Source: Stenocarpella maydis (lineage: Eukaryota > Ascomycota > Sordariomycetes > Diaporthales > Diaporthaceae). From it: 64,000 nucleotides of DNA. The position numbers and the translations under genes are program-made. How positions within the stretch are numbered: position 1 is the first letter of the stretch; every line of letters begins with the position of its first letter. The notes under the pieces are model-generated. The model had not been told where the DNA came from. It saw only the letters and a program-made list of their open reading frames with translations, and did not search any database. The stretch is from the NCBI GenBank assembly GCA_002270565.1, contig NQMI01000082.1, positions 62,001 to 126,000 on the forward strand, in the 5' to 3' direction. Shown here in pieces: positions 46,331 to 56,571 of the stretch.

Positions 46331-46542
46331 CGAATGCCCTCCCTGGAAAACTGCTGGCCCCGTTTCTTCAGATCCTCGACCATCTGGTCCAGGTAAGCCC
46401 GCCACTTTATGTCAGTGGAGTCCATGACATCCAAGAGGGTGCCCACAAGGGCCCGGTGAGCCTCCTCGTTCCATTTCGTGTTGGCAGTCTTCGAGTCGCC
46501 CGGGCTGGCAGGATCAGCCGCCTTGGATTTGGCTCTGACCAT
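46331..46542 (-). CDS. Array module 1: Myb/SANT-like domain exon
   Basis: A 212-nt exon: MVRAKSKAADPASPGDSKTA, NTKWNEEAHRALVGTLLDVM, DSTDIKWRAYLDQMVEDLKK and RGQQFSREGIR, with the Arg codon split by a phase-2 donor (ATTCG|GTAAGC). It has a basic N-terminal tail before the domain. First of the seven modules in transcription order. No local second exon is visible; joining to 43993 completes the domain (IRQHLQKLKRK). Confidence 0.62.
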
Positions 46543-47500
46543 GATGAGCGCGATATCTTGACAAATACTGATGAAGCGCAGTCGACTATCGCGTTTGTTG
46601 TTGAGCGCACACGTCCACAAGATGTGGTAGGGCTTGGTGGTGATATGAGGGTGGGGTGGTCGGGGTATGCGGTGTACGCAATTAGAGGCTCACGCACCAT
46701 AAAAAGGATGGGGCCCCGAGCTTAGGGAGATGAATCACTCCGCCCAGCCAGGGCTCATTAGATAGGATGACTGGCAATACACAAAGTTCGCCGGCTGATC
46801 TAGACACAAACACTCAGGTGCCGGGGTGACTGAAGAGGCACGGGGGATTATGGAATATGTGAGTGGGTAGTAGGTGTTGTAGGAGTGGGCGCTGTGGGAG
46901 CAGGTGTCATTGGTGTTGCTCGTGGGTGTTGTTGGATGTAGGTGTGGGTGTGCTGTTCGTCTATGATAATAATATGGAATCTTCATCTGGCAAAGTACGT
47001 GAGGATGGACGGACTCGCCAGCCTATAGCTACAAACAGTTACGAGAACCCGAGGCAATTGAAAAAATGCTCCAGGAGAGTCTGAAGACCAGGCGAAGACG
47101 GATAAAATTATGTAAATAAGAAGTAGAATTGCGTCGATGCTGACGAGTCTTCGCCTTGAACAGAGGAGCTTTGTTCTCCCAGACAACAATTCCCAGTTCC
47201 GAAGCCAGACCGGACTCACAAACGCTGGTGACACTAACCCTGTCCAAACCGGAGGGCAACCTAAACAATAGAACACACCAAAACACCAAGTAAACCAAAA
47301 AAGAAAAGAAGAAAAAAAAAATGAAAGCTGACACCACCGTAACACCAAAGCTACGCCGAGGAGCTCAACGCCCAGTGGCCGGACTTGTCGTAAACAAGAC
47401 CACATACTCCTGTGTCCACATGCCAGGTCCTAAGCCTCTCCATAGAAACTCCCACACTGTCAGCAACGGCCGTGAGAGGCGCACATGGAATAGAGGCTGC
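46543..47500. other. Spacer between gene G and the module array
   Basis: About 0.96 kb on the 3' side of gene G and upstream of module 1. It should contain the first array promoter and has T-rich tracts on the minus strand (47303-47325). No further module was recognised here. Confidence 0.4.
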
Positions 47501-47680
47501 TTACTCCGGATTGTAGTGGTCTACACCTGGGCTGGTATGGGCCGCCAGCGCACTCAAGATCGCTTCGTCGTTGAGGGCAGGATCGTGGTTTTCTTCGAGT
47601 TTGGGACGCTTAGCAGCATGCTCATCAGGCTCTTCACTCGCATCCTCGAAAGACACACCCTCTGGCTGCAGGACCATGGC

Positions 47681-47714
<34 letters not shown>

Positions 47715-48662
47715 TGCTCCTGCTCCTGCTGCTGCGGCGGCGGCGGCGGCGGGGCCGGGGCCTGCGTCGGCGCAGTATCCATCATGGGGGTCGGTGCAGG
47801 GCCAACAGTGGGATCCATGGGCGGCTGCGGCTGCATGGGGTGTTCCAGATCCAGTGGTTGTGCCTGCGGTGGGTGATGCAGCTGCATCTGTGGATGAGAC
47901 GGCGAGGAGGGACTAGCGCTCTGGGACCCCTGAGCATCAACAGAGGTACTGCCAACAGACTTCCTGGGCCGTCCTCGCCCTGGGCCGGGGCGTCGAGTGA
48001 TGGGGTTCAGGGTAGGGTCGACCTTGCGGGGGTTGTCACCCAGGACTCCATTTGCCTCGGCCTTTTGCTGTGCGCGGCGGAGGCCTTGGAAGTGTTGGCT
48101 GGCATTGTTGTTAGCCACACTATAAAGACCAGACCGAGGACTCCGAGGCTCCTCTGAGAATGTGGTATATCAAAGAAAGCGTTTTTATGTCCGCTTCATG
48201 AGGCGCGGAGAAGTCCGGGCAGGGATTGGGGGCATTGGGGGATGTCAAGGCTGAACAATTGAGAGTCAAGCTTACCGGCACCCTTCATTTGTGAAACCAT
48301 AGCCGAGAGCCCTCATGTGGTTTCCGATGGTGGTCCATTCTGAGCCGCTTATGACACCAATGTTCTTGACAGACAATATGGTGAAGAACAGATCCTTGTC
48401 GGCTTCTAGAAGAACACGATATCAGCGGAACGCCTGGCAGTGCTTGTCGGTGGCGGCGGCGGAAGAAGCAGCGGCGGCAGCAGCAGCAGGAGCGGAATCC
48501 GAGTTCAAATGACGACGAGAGTGAGGGCAGCAGAAAACAACAGCAATAACAGCAGAAGGCACGAGGCCGTGGGTGGCCAGCAGGGGACTGGAGCTAGAAC
48601 AAGAACAGAGGAGAGAAAGACCGTGAAGGGTACTGACTATCGCCCCAGTTCTTGCTGTTCAT
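47501..48662 (-). CDS. Myb/SANT-like protein G with AT-hook and Gln-rich tract
   Basis: Three exons: 48638-48662 (25 nt), 48276-48405 and 47501-48119, total 257 residues. Splicing rebuilds the domain as MNSKNWGD-K-ADKDLFFTILSVKN, then SEWTTIGNHMRALGYGFTNE, GCR and SQHFQGLRRAQQKAEANG. The second intron is phase 2 inside the Arg codon (CG|GTAAGC), the same place and phase as in the array modules. An AT-hook follows (PGPGRGRPRKSVG), a minor-groove DNA-binding motif. Then come a Pro/Gln/Met-rich region and a poly-Gln/Glu tract (CTG repeats around 47683-47730). The combination suggests a nuclear DNA-binding regulator. Introns (232 and 156 bp) are long for this window. The frame ends ...YNPE at a TAA that overlaps a GTAAGC, so a further small exon is possible. 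Confidence 0.75.
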
Positions 48663-51103
48663 CCTCGCGGGCTCCAGAAAACAGGCGCGGGCCTAGTTGC
48701 GAATAGCCTCAAAAGTCGTGGACGGCTACGAAGCGATGGATGATGGTTGGAGCGGATGGATCTGGCTGGTCTGATTGACCGGACCGAGATTGGGAATAAT
48801 TGTTAGACCGATACCTGAGTGGCGCGTGGGAGAGGGAGGAAAGGAAGGACTGGTTGATAGCTGACTATCTGGGCGCCTTTGCGAGCAGCAGAGGAAAGAA
48901 ATGCGCGAGCAGAGAGCAGTCCAGCTAGCCAGCCAGTCAGCGCGGGGAGGTGGGGAAGGGCGAGGCAGGTGGCGGGTGGTGCCCCGTGCTGATGTCCTGT
49001 CAGTGGTGCCACCTTACACTGCAGCCACCCCGACCGTCTGTCCAGAGCAAGCCATCAAGGCAGCACACCTCAACCTTCACGTGGACTCGTGAGGATCTCG
49101 CGTTGCAAAGTCCCGCACTGTCCAGCCCCGCCTTCCAGGATTCGGCGGCCAGCTCTGCAGCTCGGACGCGTCTCGGCACGTCATTTGGCCAATCGAGGCG
49201 TCAGCCCGCCGCAAGCCCCAGACAAACTTCTCAGATGCAGGCTCCAGTGTCTTGCGCCTCTCCCCTCAACCAGAATCATCCATGAGTCGTCCGGTCCAGC
49301 CCTGCCTTGCTCATTTCCCAATGTGCAGCTCCATGGCCCCCGTGCCGTATTCGTCGCCGCTCCAACGCCATCGAGGCAACGCCATCGAGGCAACGCCATC
49401 GAGGCAACGCCATCGAGGCAACGCCATCAAGCCGCCCCCCTCAAGCTTGGTCTGGCGCTGCGCTCGGTGGTACAGGGCGGACCATTTGCTCAAGTGACAA
49501 GCATCAAGAAAAAGCCCTTGCCACCCCACCAACGCACCCTCGATCCGGGACGGGGATCGCCAACCGGGTCGCATCCTCTGGCTCCCTGCAGCCTGCAGCG
49601 GCCTCGCCCCGCCGCGATTCGTCAATTCGGCAAGAAAAGAAAAGAAGAAGAAAAAGACACCCGTCTTGGCCCATCTAGGACCTGGCGGCAACCCAAGGAC
49701 ACAAAAGTAAATCTCGTCCTGCCTCGAATGGCTTGACTGAGTATTAACCCGACAGCACCGACATTTCCGGGCCTGGCCTGGTTTGGCATGGCGTGGTGCT
49801 CGCTGGGATGAGACGTTGTCCAACGCGCAGTGCCAGTCGTGTTCCAATTAAGATCCCTGTACCGACAGACGACCCTGTCTTGCGCTGCATGTCTGCGATG
49901 GCTATGACTCACTCCTGCATCGATCCTATGCCGAGCCATGAGTGATGAGAACAATGTCTCGGCTACGTCTTGCTTGCGTCGGGCACCTGTGGGATTATCT
50001 CGGGGCTGTCTCCTGCGTGACGGAGGAGGGTCTGAGAGTCTGGGGCTTATCTGACACCAGAAGATCAGGTCAGACCAAACGGATATCGGCCCAGCATTGC
50101 CAACTCCAACTTAGCAATGGCCGGTGTATGGAGCTAGTATAGCAGGTGTTTAGCGGCAGGTGTGTAGCGGCAGACGCGCAAGGGCTGGAGCAGGGGCCAG
50201 CGGAGCCAAGCAGCCCAGGGCGGAATGCCAGTCGCACGATGCAACTTGTTCCGGATGCCACTTTACGCGAGTCCTGCGCGAGATCACGTTGAACCCACAC
50301 CACCCTCGTGTTGCACCTTTGATTTGTTGGGCGCCCCAGCTGGCCAGGCAACCATGGCCATCATTCTCATTCTCACGGATGACTTTACAAATACAGACAA
50401 GGCCGCCCAGTCAAAAGCAAGGAGCCCCGAGCTGATGAGCTCGGTGGCCCTTTGCGTTCCTCTCCCTGCCGGCTTTATCAGCCCCTCTGCTGAGCAAGAG
50501 CAAGCAGTTTTTTTTTATTTATTTGTTTTTAGTTTTTTATTTTTTTCATTTTTTTTTTCATGCAGAATTCTTCCCTTTGGTCGCATTCAAGGCCCTTTCA
50601 AGCACCCCAGTGGTCGATCATCAGCACATTGTTGCTGCGATCCTGCGTGCTCGGCTGGCTCGCTGCTGCTTGCATCCAGCCTAGGCATTCCGGCTATCAG
50701 AGGGCGGTTGGCCCTGAGCAGGCTGGCCACTTGATCCCAACTCCTATCGCCCAGGCCGCATTATCAAACCATCCCCAATGCTATATGGTGGCCTCGTCTG
50801 GTAACCCAAACTTATAAGATTAGCCCTCGTAGGCCTTGCCTCACTGATGTTCACACACCCTCCAGGGTGACTCACCCCCTACACCCTACACCCTACATGC
50901 TACAGCACACCGAGCGCTCCTCTTCCACTGTTCAAACTGTGTGAGACCCTGGCAGGCCTCCATCTGCACGCAGCTAGCAGCACGCTCTGAAGCTCATATT
51001 GCACCTGAGCCCCCCTCAACTCCGCTGTGCGAAAGTCCTCTCGCTCCCACTCGGTCCTCCCTTCAACGGACTCGCCCGAGCACTCGGCGTCGGCATTGTA
51101 ATC
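48663..51103. other. Long spacer between Myb-like genes G and H
   Basis: About 2.4 kb between divergent genes. It contains a 14-bp minisatellite (49363-49429) and a T-rich tract (50508-50561). The last ~250 bp are C-rich and leader-like. No convincing gene; a 215-codon frame at 49089-49736 is a by-product of C/G-rich repeats. Confidence 0.45.
49363..49429. repeat. 14-bp minisatellite
   Basis: Four perfect tandem copies of CAACGCCATCGAGG plus a partial fifth. The period is not a multiple of three, so it is unlikely to be coding. Confidence 0.9.
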
Positions 51104-51949
51104 ATGTCTTCCAACAATGACAATGCCATGGCCCGATTTCTCTTCGCGATACTCCAGCAGAAGAATCTCAAAGATGTAAGGGCACCTGGTGGACCCCAGG
51201 GTGCAACCCGGAGACTCCTGCCACTGACCCATGACCAGATTGACTGGAACGCTGTGGCACACAGCCCCATACTGGCCCAGGAAATCACAAACGGCCATGC
51301 TGCCCGGATGAGGTATTCTCGGTTCCGTAATTCCCTCTTGAACATCGAGCCTCAACGACGACATCGCGCCGGCGGCAACAAAGCCAAGGTCACCAAATCT
51401 AAGAAGGAAACCAAGACCAAGAAGGAGGGTGGACAGCCCATCAAAAACGATCCGAGCAAATCACCAGAAGCCCAACAAGAAGGTCCCAAGGTGGCGTCCC
51501 CAAGGATCAAGGACGAGGCTCTGGTCAAGAGAGAATTACAACAGACGCCCTCCGAGACATGCATCGCTCCAACCGAAATGCCACCAGCCTCCCTCCCCGA
51601 AAATCAGATGCAATTTCACAACCGGCTTCTGACCCCCTGCAGCGATACCGACCTCTTTGCTATATCCCACGGCTATGCCCCCAGCCCCGCAAGCGACGTC
51701 CTCCACCAAGAGCCGGGCCATTACAACTACGCGGGGGCGACTGCTCATTGTGGTCACGACACAGGGTCCTGGCAGCCAAGCCCATCGTACTCGCCCTTTG
51801 CGATGCCGTCGTACGAAATAGACAGTTACGGCGCCCCCACTTCTGTCTTTTGTGAGCACCAGCACACAACTCACCCAGAAGGCTTCGGGATCGCTCCAAG
51901 TGCCATGATGGTGCCAGACCAGTCTCATGCTCTTGTCAAGCATGAGTAG
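51104..51949 (+). CDS. Myb/SANT-like small-domain protein H
   Basis: Two exons: 51104-51175 and 51239-51949 (63-bp intron, phase 0), total 260 residues. The domain is NAMARFLFAILQQKNLKD, then IDWNAVAHSPILAQEITNGH and AARMRYSRFRNSLLNIE. It belongs with A, B and I (intron before the DW motif). A Lys-rich linker (KVTKSKKETKTKKEGG) could be a nuclear signal. The C-terminal region is Pro/Tyr/His-rich and disordered, with psi-K-x-E motifs (IKDE, VKRE) and the last residues LVKHE. The intron is a multiple of three without stops, so unspliced RNA would encode 21 extra residues within the domain. Confidence 0.8.
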   Translation: MSSNNDNAMARFLFAILQQKNLKDVRAPGGPQGATRRLLPLTHDQIDWNAVAHSPILAQEITNGHAARMRYSRFRNSLLNIEPQRRHRAGGNKAKVTKSKKETKTKKEGGQPIKNDPSKSPEAQQEGPKVASPRIKDEALVKRELQQTPSETCIAPTEMPPASLPENQMQFHNRLLTPCSDTDLFAISHGYAPSPASDVLHQEPGHYNYAGATAHCGHDTGSWQPSPSYSPFAMPSYEIDSYGAPTSVFCEHQHTTHPEGFGIAPSAMMVPDQSHALVKHE

Positions 51950-53298
51950 TGGGACAGCCGCTTCCACTGAGAAAGAGACTCTGCTCTATCAATCAGGCCT
52001 CGTATGACATCAGCAAGGGAAAAAAACGAATAGATTTCGAGGGAAGGTAGTGTCGACTGCCCTATATTCTGGCTTTGTTCTCACTGCGTTTGTCTGTCCA
52101 GGGTTGGGTCTTTGTGTGTTTGGAAGAGTCTGTGTTTCAGCTCTTTATTTTGAGGTATCGGATCTCCGTAGATTGTACTACTCCCGGCTGTGTTTGGTGT
52201 CGGAATGACTTACGATTTACTGCTGTGGGCACTTTCCTACCTCCCTCTTGCTGTCATGAAACATGATGCGAGACCTAGATCCTCAGGCAGACTTGCTTTT
52301 TGCAAGCGGCAAAAGGGGATCGATGGCTACAAAACACAGAAACGAGCATACGATTGCTGTACATTATGAACGTTCCTGCTGTGCTTACTTTCAACGAGTG
52401 GCTTCCCGGGTGCATCATCTATTCTCATCTTCGTCTTCGCGCTTCAAACTCTGTTGTGTTCTCTATACAAGGTGCATTGTAGCATCCTCTAGCCCGAGCG
52501 AGATTCCATTATCTGCCGAGCCTTCCGGTTTCCAATTACTTCTGGGTCCCAACCTCTTCCAGGCCCGACGCTGAACTACGCGCACAGAGAATACCTATCA
52601 CATGCAGGCAGGCGTATTTGCATAGTCCCAGAAAATATTTCTTCACCACTGACAAAGCATGGAATCCCGTCAAGTTTCACCAAGATTACGGATATACTGG
52701 AACAGAACTCTGTCGGCCTGCTCATGACCAGAAACGCGACACCGCAGATAGGATGATCTCCTATGAGACAGTCTCCAATGAGATAGACCACACTGGCCCC
52801 TAGGTATTCAGTCTACCAACCCGCAGGGTAGGCGTGGGAGACTCAAATTCTTATTGACGGAGTCTAGACTTGGCTTATGACCATCTCCCGTGCCATTTGA
52901 GGGCATTGAAAGCCTACTTCGATTCAGCTAAGGGTGAGTCTATTTTCCTTTCCATCCACCAAAAATCTTGTCTCATCAAATAGTAGAGCGCAATGGAACC
53001 ACAGCCAAGTCCTGGGCCATCCTGAAAGCTCACCTCAGCCTGATTTGGCCTGAGCTTGCAGGCCACTTCTCAAATCGCCATCAAAGATACCCGTAAGATG
53101 ACCATGGGCAGCTCTTTTCCCACGCTAGTCGACCAGTGCCACGATGCGTCTTTGATGGCTATCTATCCACTGCGGACTGAGCTGGGAATGTACTATGACC
53201 TTATGCTAGTGGGTCTCTCAGCGCTGGACAGGTCGAAAGAAGCAGTGCGCCGCCTCTTAGTCAGGTCAGTCAACCTCCTTCGTGTCTTTGCAGCCACC
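51950..53298. other. Spacer between Myb-like genes H and I
   Basis: About 1.35 kb between convergent genes. I see only short frames and no domain-like peptide. Confidence 0.4.
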
Positions 53299-54815
53299 TC
53301 AGACCTCCTCGGTCTCCTCGAACTTGAGCTTGACCTCGCGCTTTCCCTCGGCCTCGTCTTCTGGCTTGACCTCTTGCTTGAACTTGTCGCTCTCAACATC
53401 CCACTCGTCTTGGCCATCGAGATCAGCGTTGCCATAGGTAAAACCGTGACCAAAATGTGCTTGGTCGAAGTAGGTATGGCGCCCCTGATAGGCGTCTTCC
53501 GGGAGATGCTCGTTCAACTGCATCCGGGTCATTTGGCCAAAGGGGAGACGGCTGCCTGTCATTTCCTCCATACCAACCAGGTCGGGGTGCATCTGGATGG
53601 ACTCGAAGCGGCTGAACTGCTGAGCCTGAGCCTGCCTCATGAGTTGGTTCCGGCGCTGCTGCTCCTCCACTGTCATCTGCTGCGGCTGCAGCTGAGGAGT
53701 ATGGGAGTGGAAAAGGCCGAGCTGATCCGGGGTCAACGGTGGGACAATGGAGTGGGAAACGCTGCTCCCGATTGAGCGTGGAACCATGACAGGATGGCGA
53801 AGCTGGTACTGCATCATTTGGGCCTCGCCTATGTTGACTGGCGGACCCCCCTGGTGATAAGTTGGGCCCATCAGAGGGCTCCAACCAGCGCCAAAGCTTT
53901 GAGGGAGCCGGCCAGGGGCAAATCCATGAGGGTTTGCGCTGTTGGTGCCATCAACATCAGCTACCCCCATTCCCTTGATTCCATCATCGCTGCCAGGTCG
54001 AGCATCAGTCTTTGCCTCCTCCTTGGTCTTAGTCTCGGGGCCAGTCTCGATCTTCATGCTGGGGTTGGTGTCGAGTATCTGATCAGGGTGCGCCATGGGC
54101 GTAGGTGCAGGAGCAACGACGATCCCATCGGTATCTGTCTCCTCAATGTTTTGCTTCTTGATACGGCCACCACCCGCGCGAGAGGGTCGCGTGCGCACAG
54201 CCGCCTTCGGGGGGACGGGGCTGGGATCGTTGACGCAATCGGCATCCACGTCCAAATCATCATCCTCATTCGGTCCCTCTCCAGCCTTGTCTGCAGCCTT
54301 TCGCTTCTGAGCCTGGGCTCGAGGGGTCTCGGGGGCATAAGCTAACAGCTTATGCTTCTTCAGGATTTGACGAAAGCGAACCTGTTTGGGCGCAGGACGG
54401 ATGAGCCCAGGGCTAAGTAGCGGCGGCAGGAGGGAGTCCTTTGTGTACACACCTTGGCAGAAGCAGCATTCTTCAGGTTTGAATGAATAGCAACTTGGTT
54501 CCAGTCGATTTCACTGTGGTTCTTGTTGAAGCGAACCATGTTGAAGAAGAGAAGGGACTCGATGGGAGTCAGTCCAATCTCAGTCATGACTCCCTTGCTA
54601 TTCGCAGCTTTTGGCGTCTTCGGTCCAGTGTCTTCGGGACCAATGTCCTTGGGACCAGTTTCCTTGGGACCAGTTTCCTTGGGACCAGTACCCTTGGTAA
54701 CACTTTCCTTAGAACCTATATTCTTGACTCCTCCACTCTTTTTCTGCCTGTTCTTGAGACCTCCGCCACGCTTGAGGGATGCGTGGGGAGCTGTATTGTC
54801 CTCGTGATCGGACAT
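53299..54815 (-). CDS. Myb/SANT-like protein I
   Basis: Two exons: 54453-54815 and 53299-54381 (71-bp intron, GTGTGT donor, phase 0), total 481 residues, the largest member. The N terminus is basic and contains a five-residue degenerate repeat (TGPKE/IGPED, about residues 43-66). The domain follows at about 75-135: LTPIESLLFFNMVRFNKNHS, EIDWNQVAIHSNLKNAASAK and VRFRQILKKHKLLAY. Next come a basic stretch (QAQKRKAADK), an acidic stretch and a long disordered region rich in Gln, Met, His and Pro (QQRRNQLMRQAQAQQ) that resembles an activation domain. The C terminus has psi-K-x-E motifs (FKQE, VKPE) and ends LKFEETEEV. Likely a nuclear regulator; function unknown. Confidence 0.8.
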
Positions 54816-55943
54816 CGTCAAGACTGAGGTACAGTTAGACACACAACAAGGCAAGAAGTCTGCCAGTATGGCTTACCTGTGATTCGGTTCAACTGGAAGC
54901 TTGGGAAAGGAATTTGGCCAAGGGATTGAGCTGATACAAACGGTAGGGTCAGCCGAAAACTTCAAGTGCAGAGTTCAGGGGCTTGGGAAGCTTCAATGGT
55001 GGAGAGAAACGAGTAAGGAAAGAATAAGCTCAATGATGGGTGATTGCTCTAAGGCTTATGTTGAGGAAGGCTGTTGCAGGATCACAACACTGTGATGGGC
55101 TGGGTTGGGTTGGTAGGGTCAAGTTGAGATGTATCGCTGCAATCTTTGCGACGGGCTTTTAGCATGGCATATGGAGATTACCCACCCACCTGGTCTGAAG
55201 TTAAATGAGACGGGCGTATTCTTGAGCAAGCCAAAGCAGCTTGTTGGGGACAACGTCGGCGACCCTAAGCCAGCTGGCGCTCATGGACAGGATGGGCAAG
55301 GGAAAAGGCGACGCGATGGCACGTATTGAGCAAGTGCTGTTGATAGAGCGCTCTGTGGCCTTGAAAGATGACAGGATAGAAGGGAAACTGGTGGTACTGT
55401 CTCCTAGTCTTGCTCGTCTGAGTGGAGCTGCTTCACCTGCAGAAGCGGTGAATGGGCCGACGAAACACTTCTCTGTCGCTTGGAGTAGGAGCTGATATGA
55501 CCAGAATGAGAAAGTTCAGAGTAAGGCCTCGAGCGTATGTTGGCAAAGACGGAGTGTAGAGTTAGGGCTAGAGATTTAATGAAGCGAGGAATCAGAGCGG
55601 GGAGGTTTGGGGGAGAGTGTGGGATGTAGACACACACACAGAGGGAGGGAGATAAAGGAGGGAGAGTGAGAAGGGGAGGGAGGGCAGGGGAGGGGAGAGA
55701 TAGGCGAGGGTGAGAAAGAGAGAGAGAGAGGACGAGAAGGTGACAGTGAGGCAGACAAGAGGTTTGAAATACCAGTGGATGGCTCAACACCCAAACTTGA
55801 ACTTACACCTAGTACACCTCCTAGAATACGCACATAACATCGACTCTCATGACACACAGGCTTAAAAAAAAACCTAGCAGATACCTAGGTAGAGTGAGAG
55901 GCATCTGAGGCTCTTGAGGGATTGTGCAAGTTGAGACGGTTGT

Positions 55944-56107
55944 GAACTTTCGTCCTGTAGTCTGCGAACCTATTCTTCCATCGCACACACTCTTAATCTC
56001 GTCCCAACTTCAGCTCAACGACTTTGCACTTTCATCCCATATTTTGTGAACCTGTTCTTTCGTCGCATGTACTCTCAGTCTCGTCCCAACATCGGCTCAA
56101 CGAATTT
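55944..56107. repeat. Diverged 82-bp tandem duplication
   Basis: Two adjacent copies align at an offset of 82 bp across landmarks such as CTCGTCCCAAC and GCTCAACGA. Most differences between the copies are transitions (C/T or G/A). Confidence 0.75.
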
Positions 56108-56462
56108 ACATTCCACAGGCAATACCTGAAAACAGAACATCGCATCATTGCACGAGCAACAACCACTGCTTAGGCAACTCGCCTTCCCCCCCTTTTATTG
56201 CAGAGCCTTCAGCCTCGACTTTATTTCCATCAACAAGCTTCAGCTTCTGCTGCCCCCAACTTACATCAACTCAAAAGCAACTTTGCCTCAGCCAGAGCGA
56301 CCTCCTACCCCAGCTTCACCCATACAGAAACATCAGTGAAACCTTACCCACCAGCTTGCCAAACCTGCGCCCCTTCCCGCATACTGGCAGAGTATCCTGA
56401 TACACACAACACAACATACCGGCCAGGGCCCATCGTTGCCTGCTATATCTCGCCGTGGGACT

Positions 56463-56571
56463 GACACGTTCATAGGGGACGATGCCTCCGAGAAGGATCT
56501 CATTTTCGCCATCCTCATGTCCACCAGAGATGGCAGCGGCAACATCAAGGCCCTTGCGATCACCCCATGTC
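56463..56571 (+). pseudogene. Possible remnant of a Myb/SANT-like domain (J)
   Basis: The frame reads GDDASEKDLIFAILMSTRDG, then SGNIKALAITP. This resembles the first helix of the domain in gene G (ADKDLFFTILSVKN) and gene H (ARFLFAILQQKN). There is no ATG nearby in frame and no recognisable second and third helix, so it looks like a fragment. It could also be an exon whose partners I cannot see. Confidence 0.4.

Noticed and set aside
44119..46542. One multi-domain protein made by splicing all modules in series
   Set aside because: Modules 1-2 and 2-3 could be joined in frame, but modules 5 and 7 lack an in-frame acceptor before their ATG, and the sequences before the ATGs look like leaders. 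Kept only as an alternative for modules 1-3.
49089..49736. 215-codon plus-strand frame across the minisatellite
   Set aside because: It runs through a 14-bp (non-triplet) repeat and has a biased Arg/Pro/Gln/Ser composition.
53056..53775. 239-codon plus-strand frame
   Set aside because: Antisense shadow of the 3' half of Myb-like gene I, which has clear domain, splice and family support.
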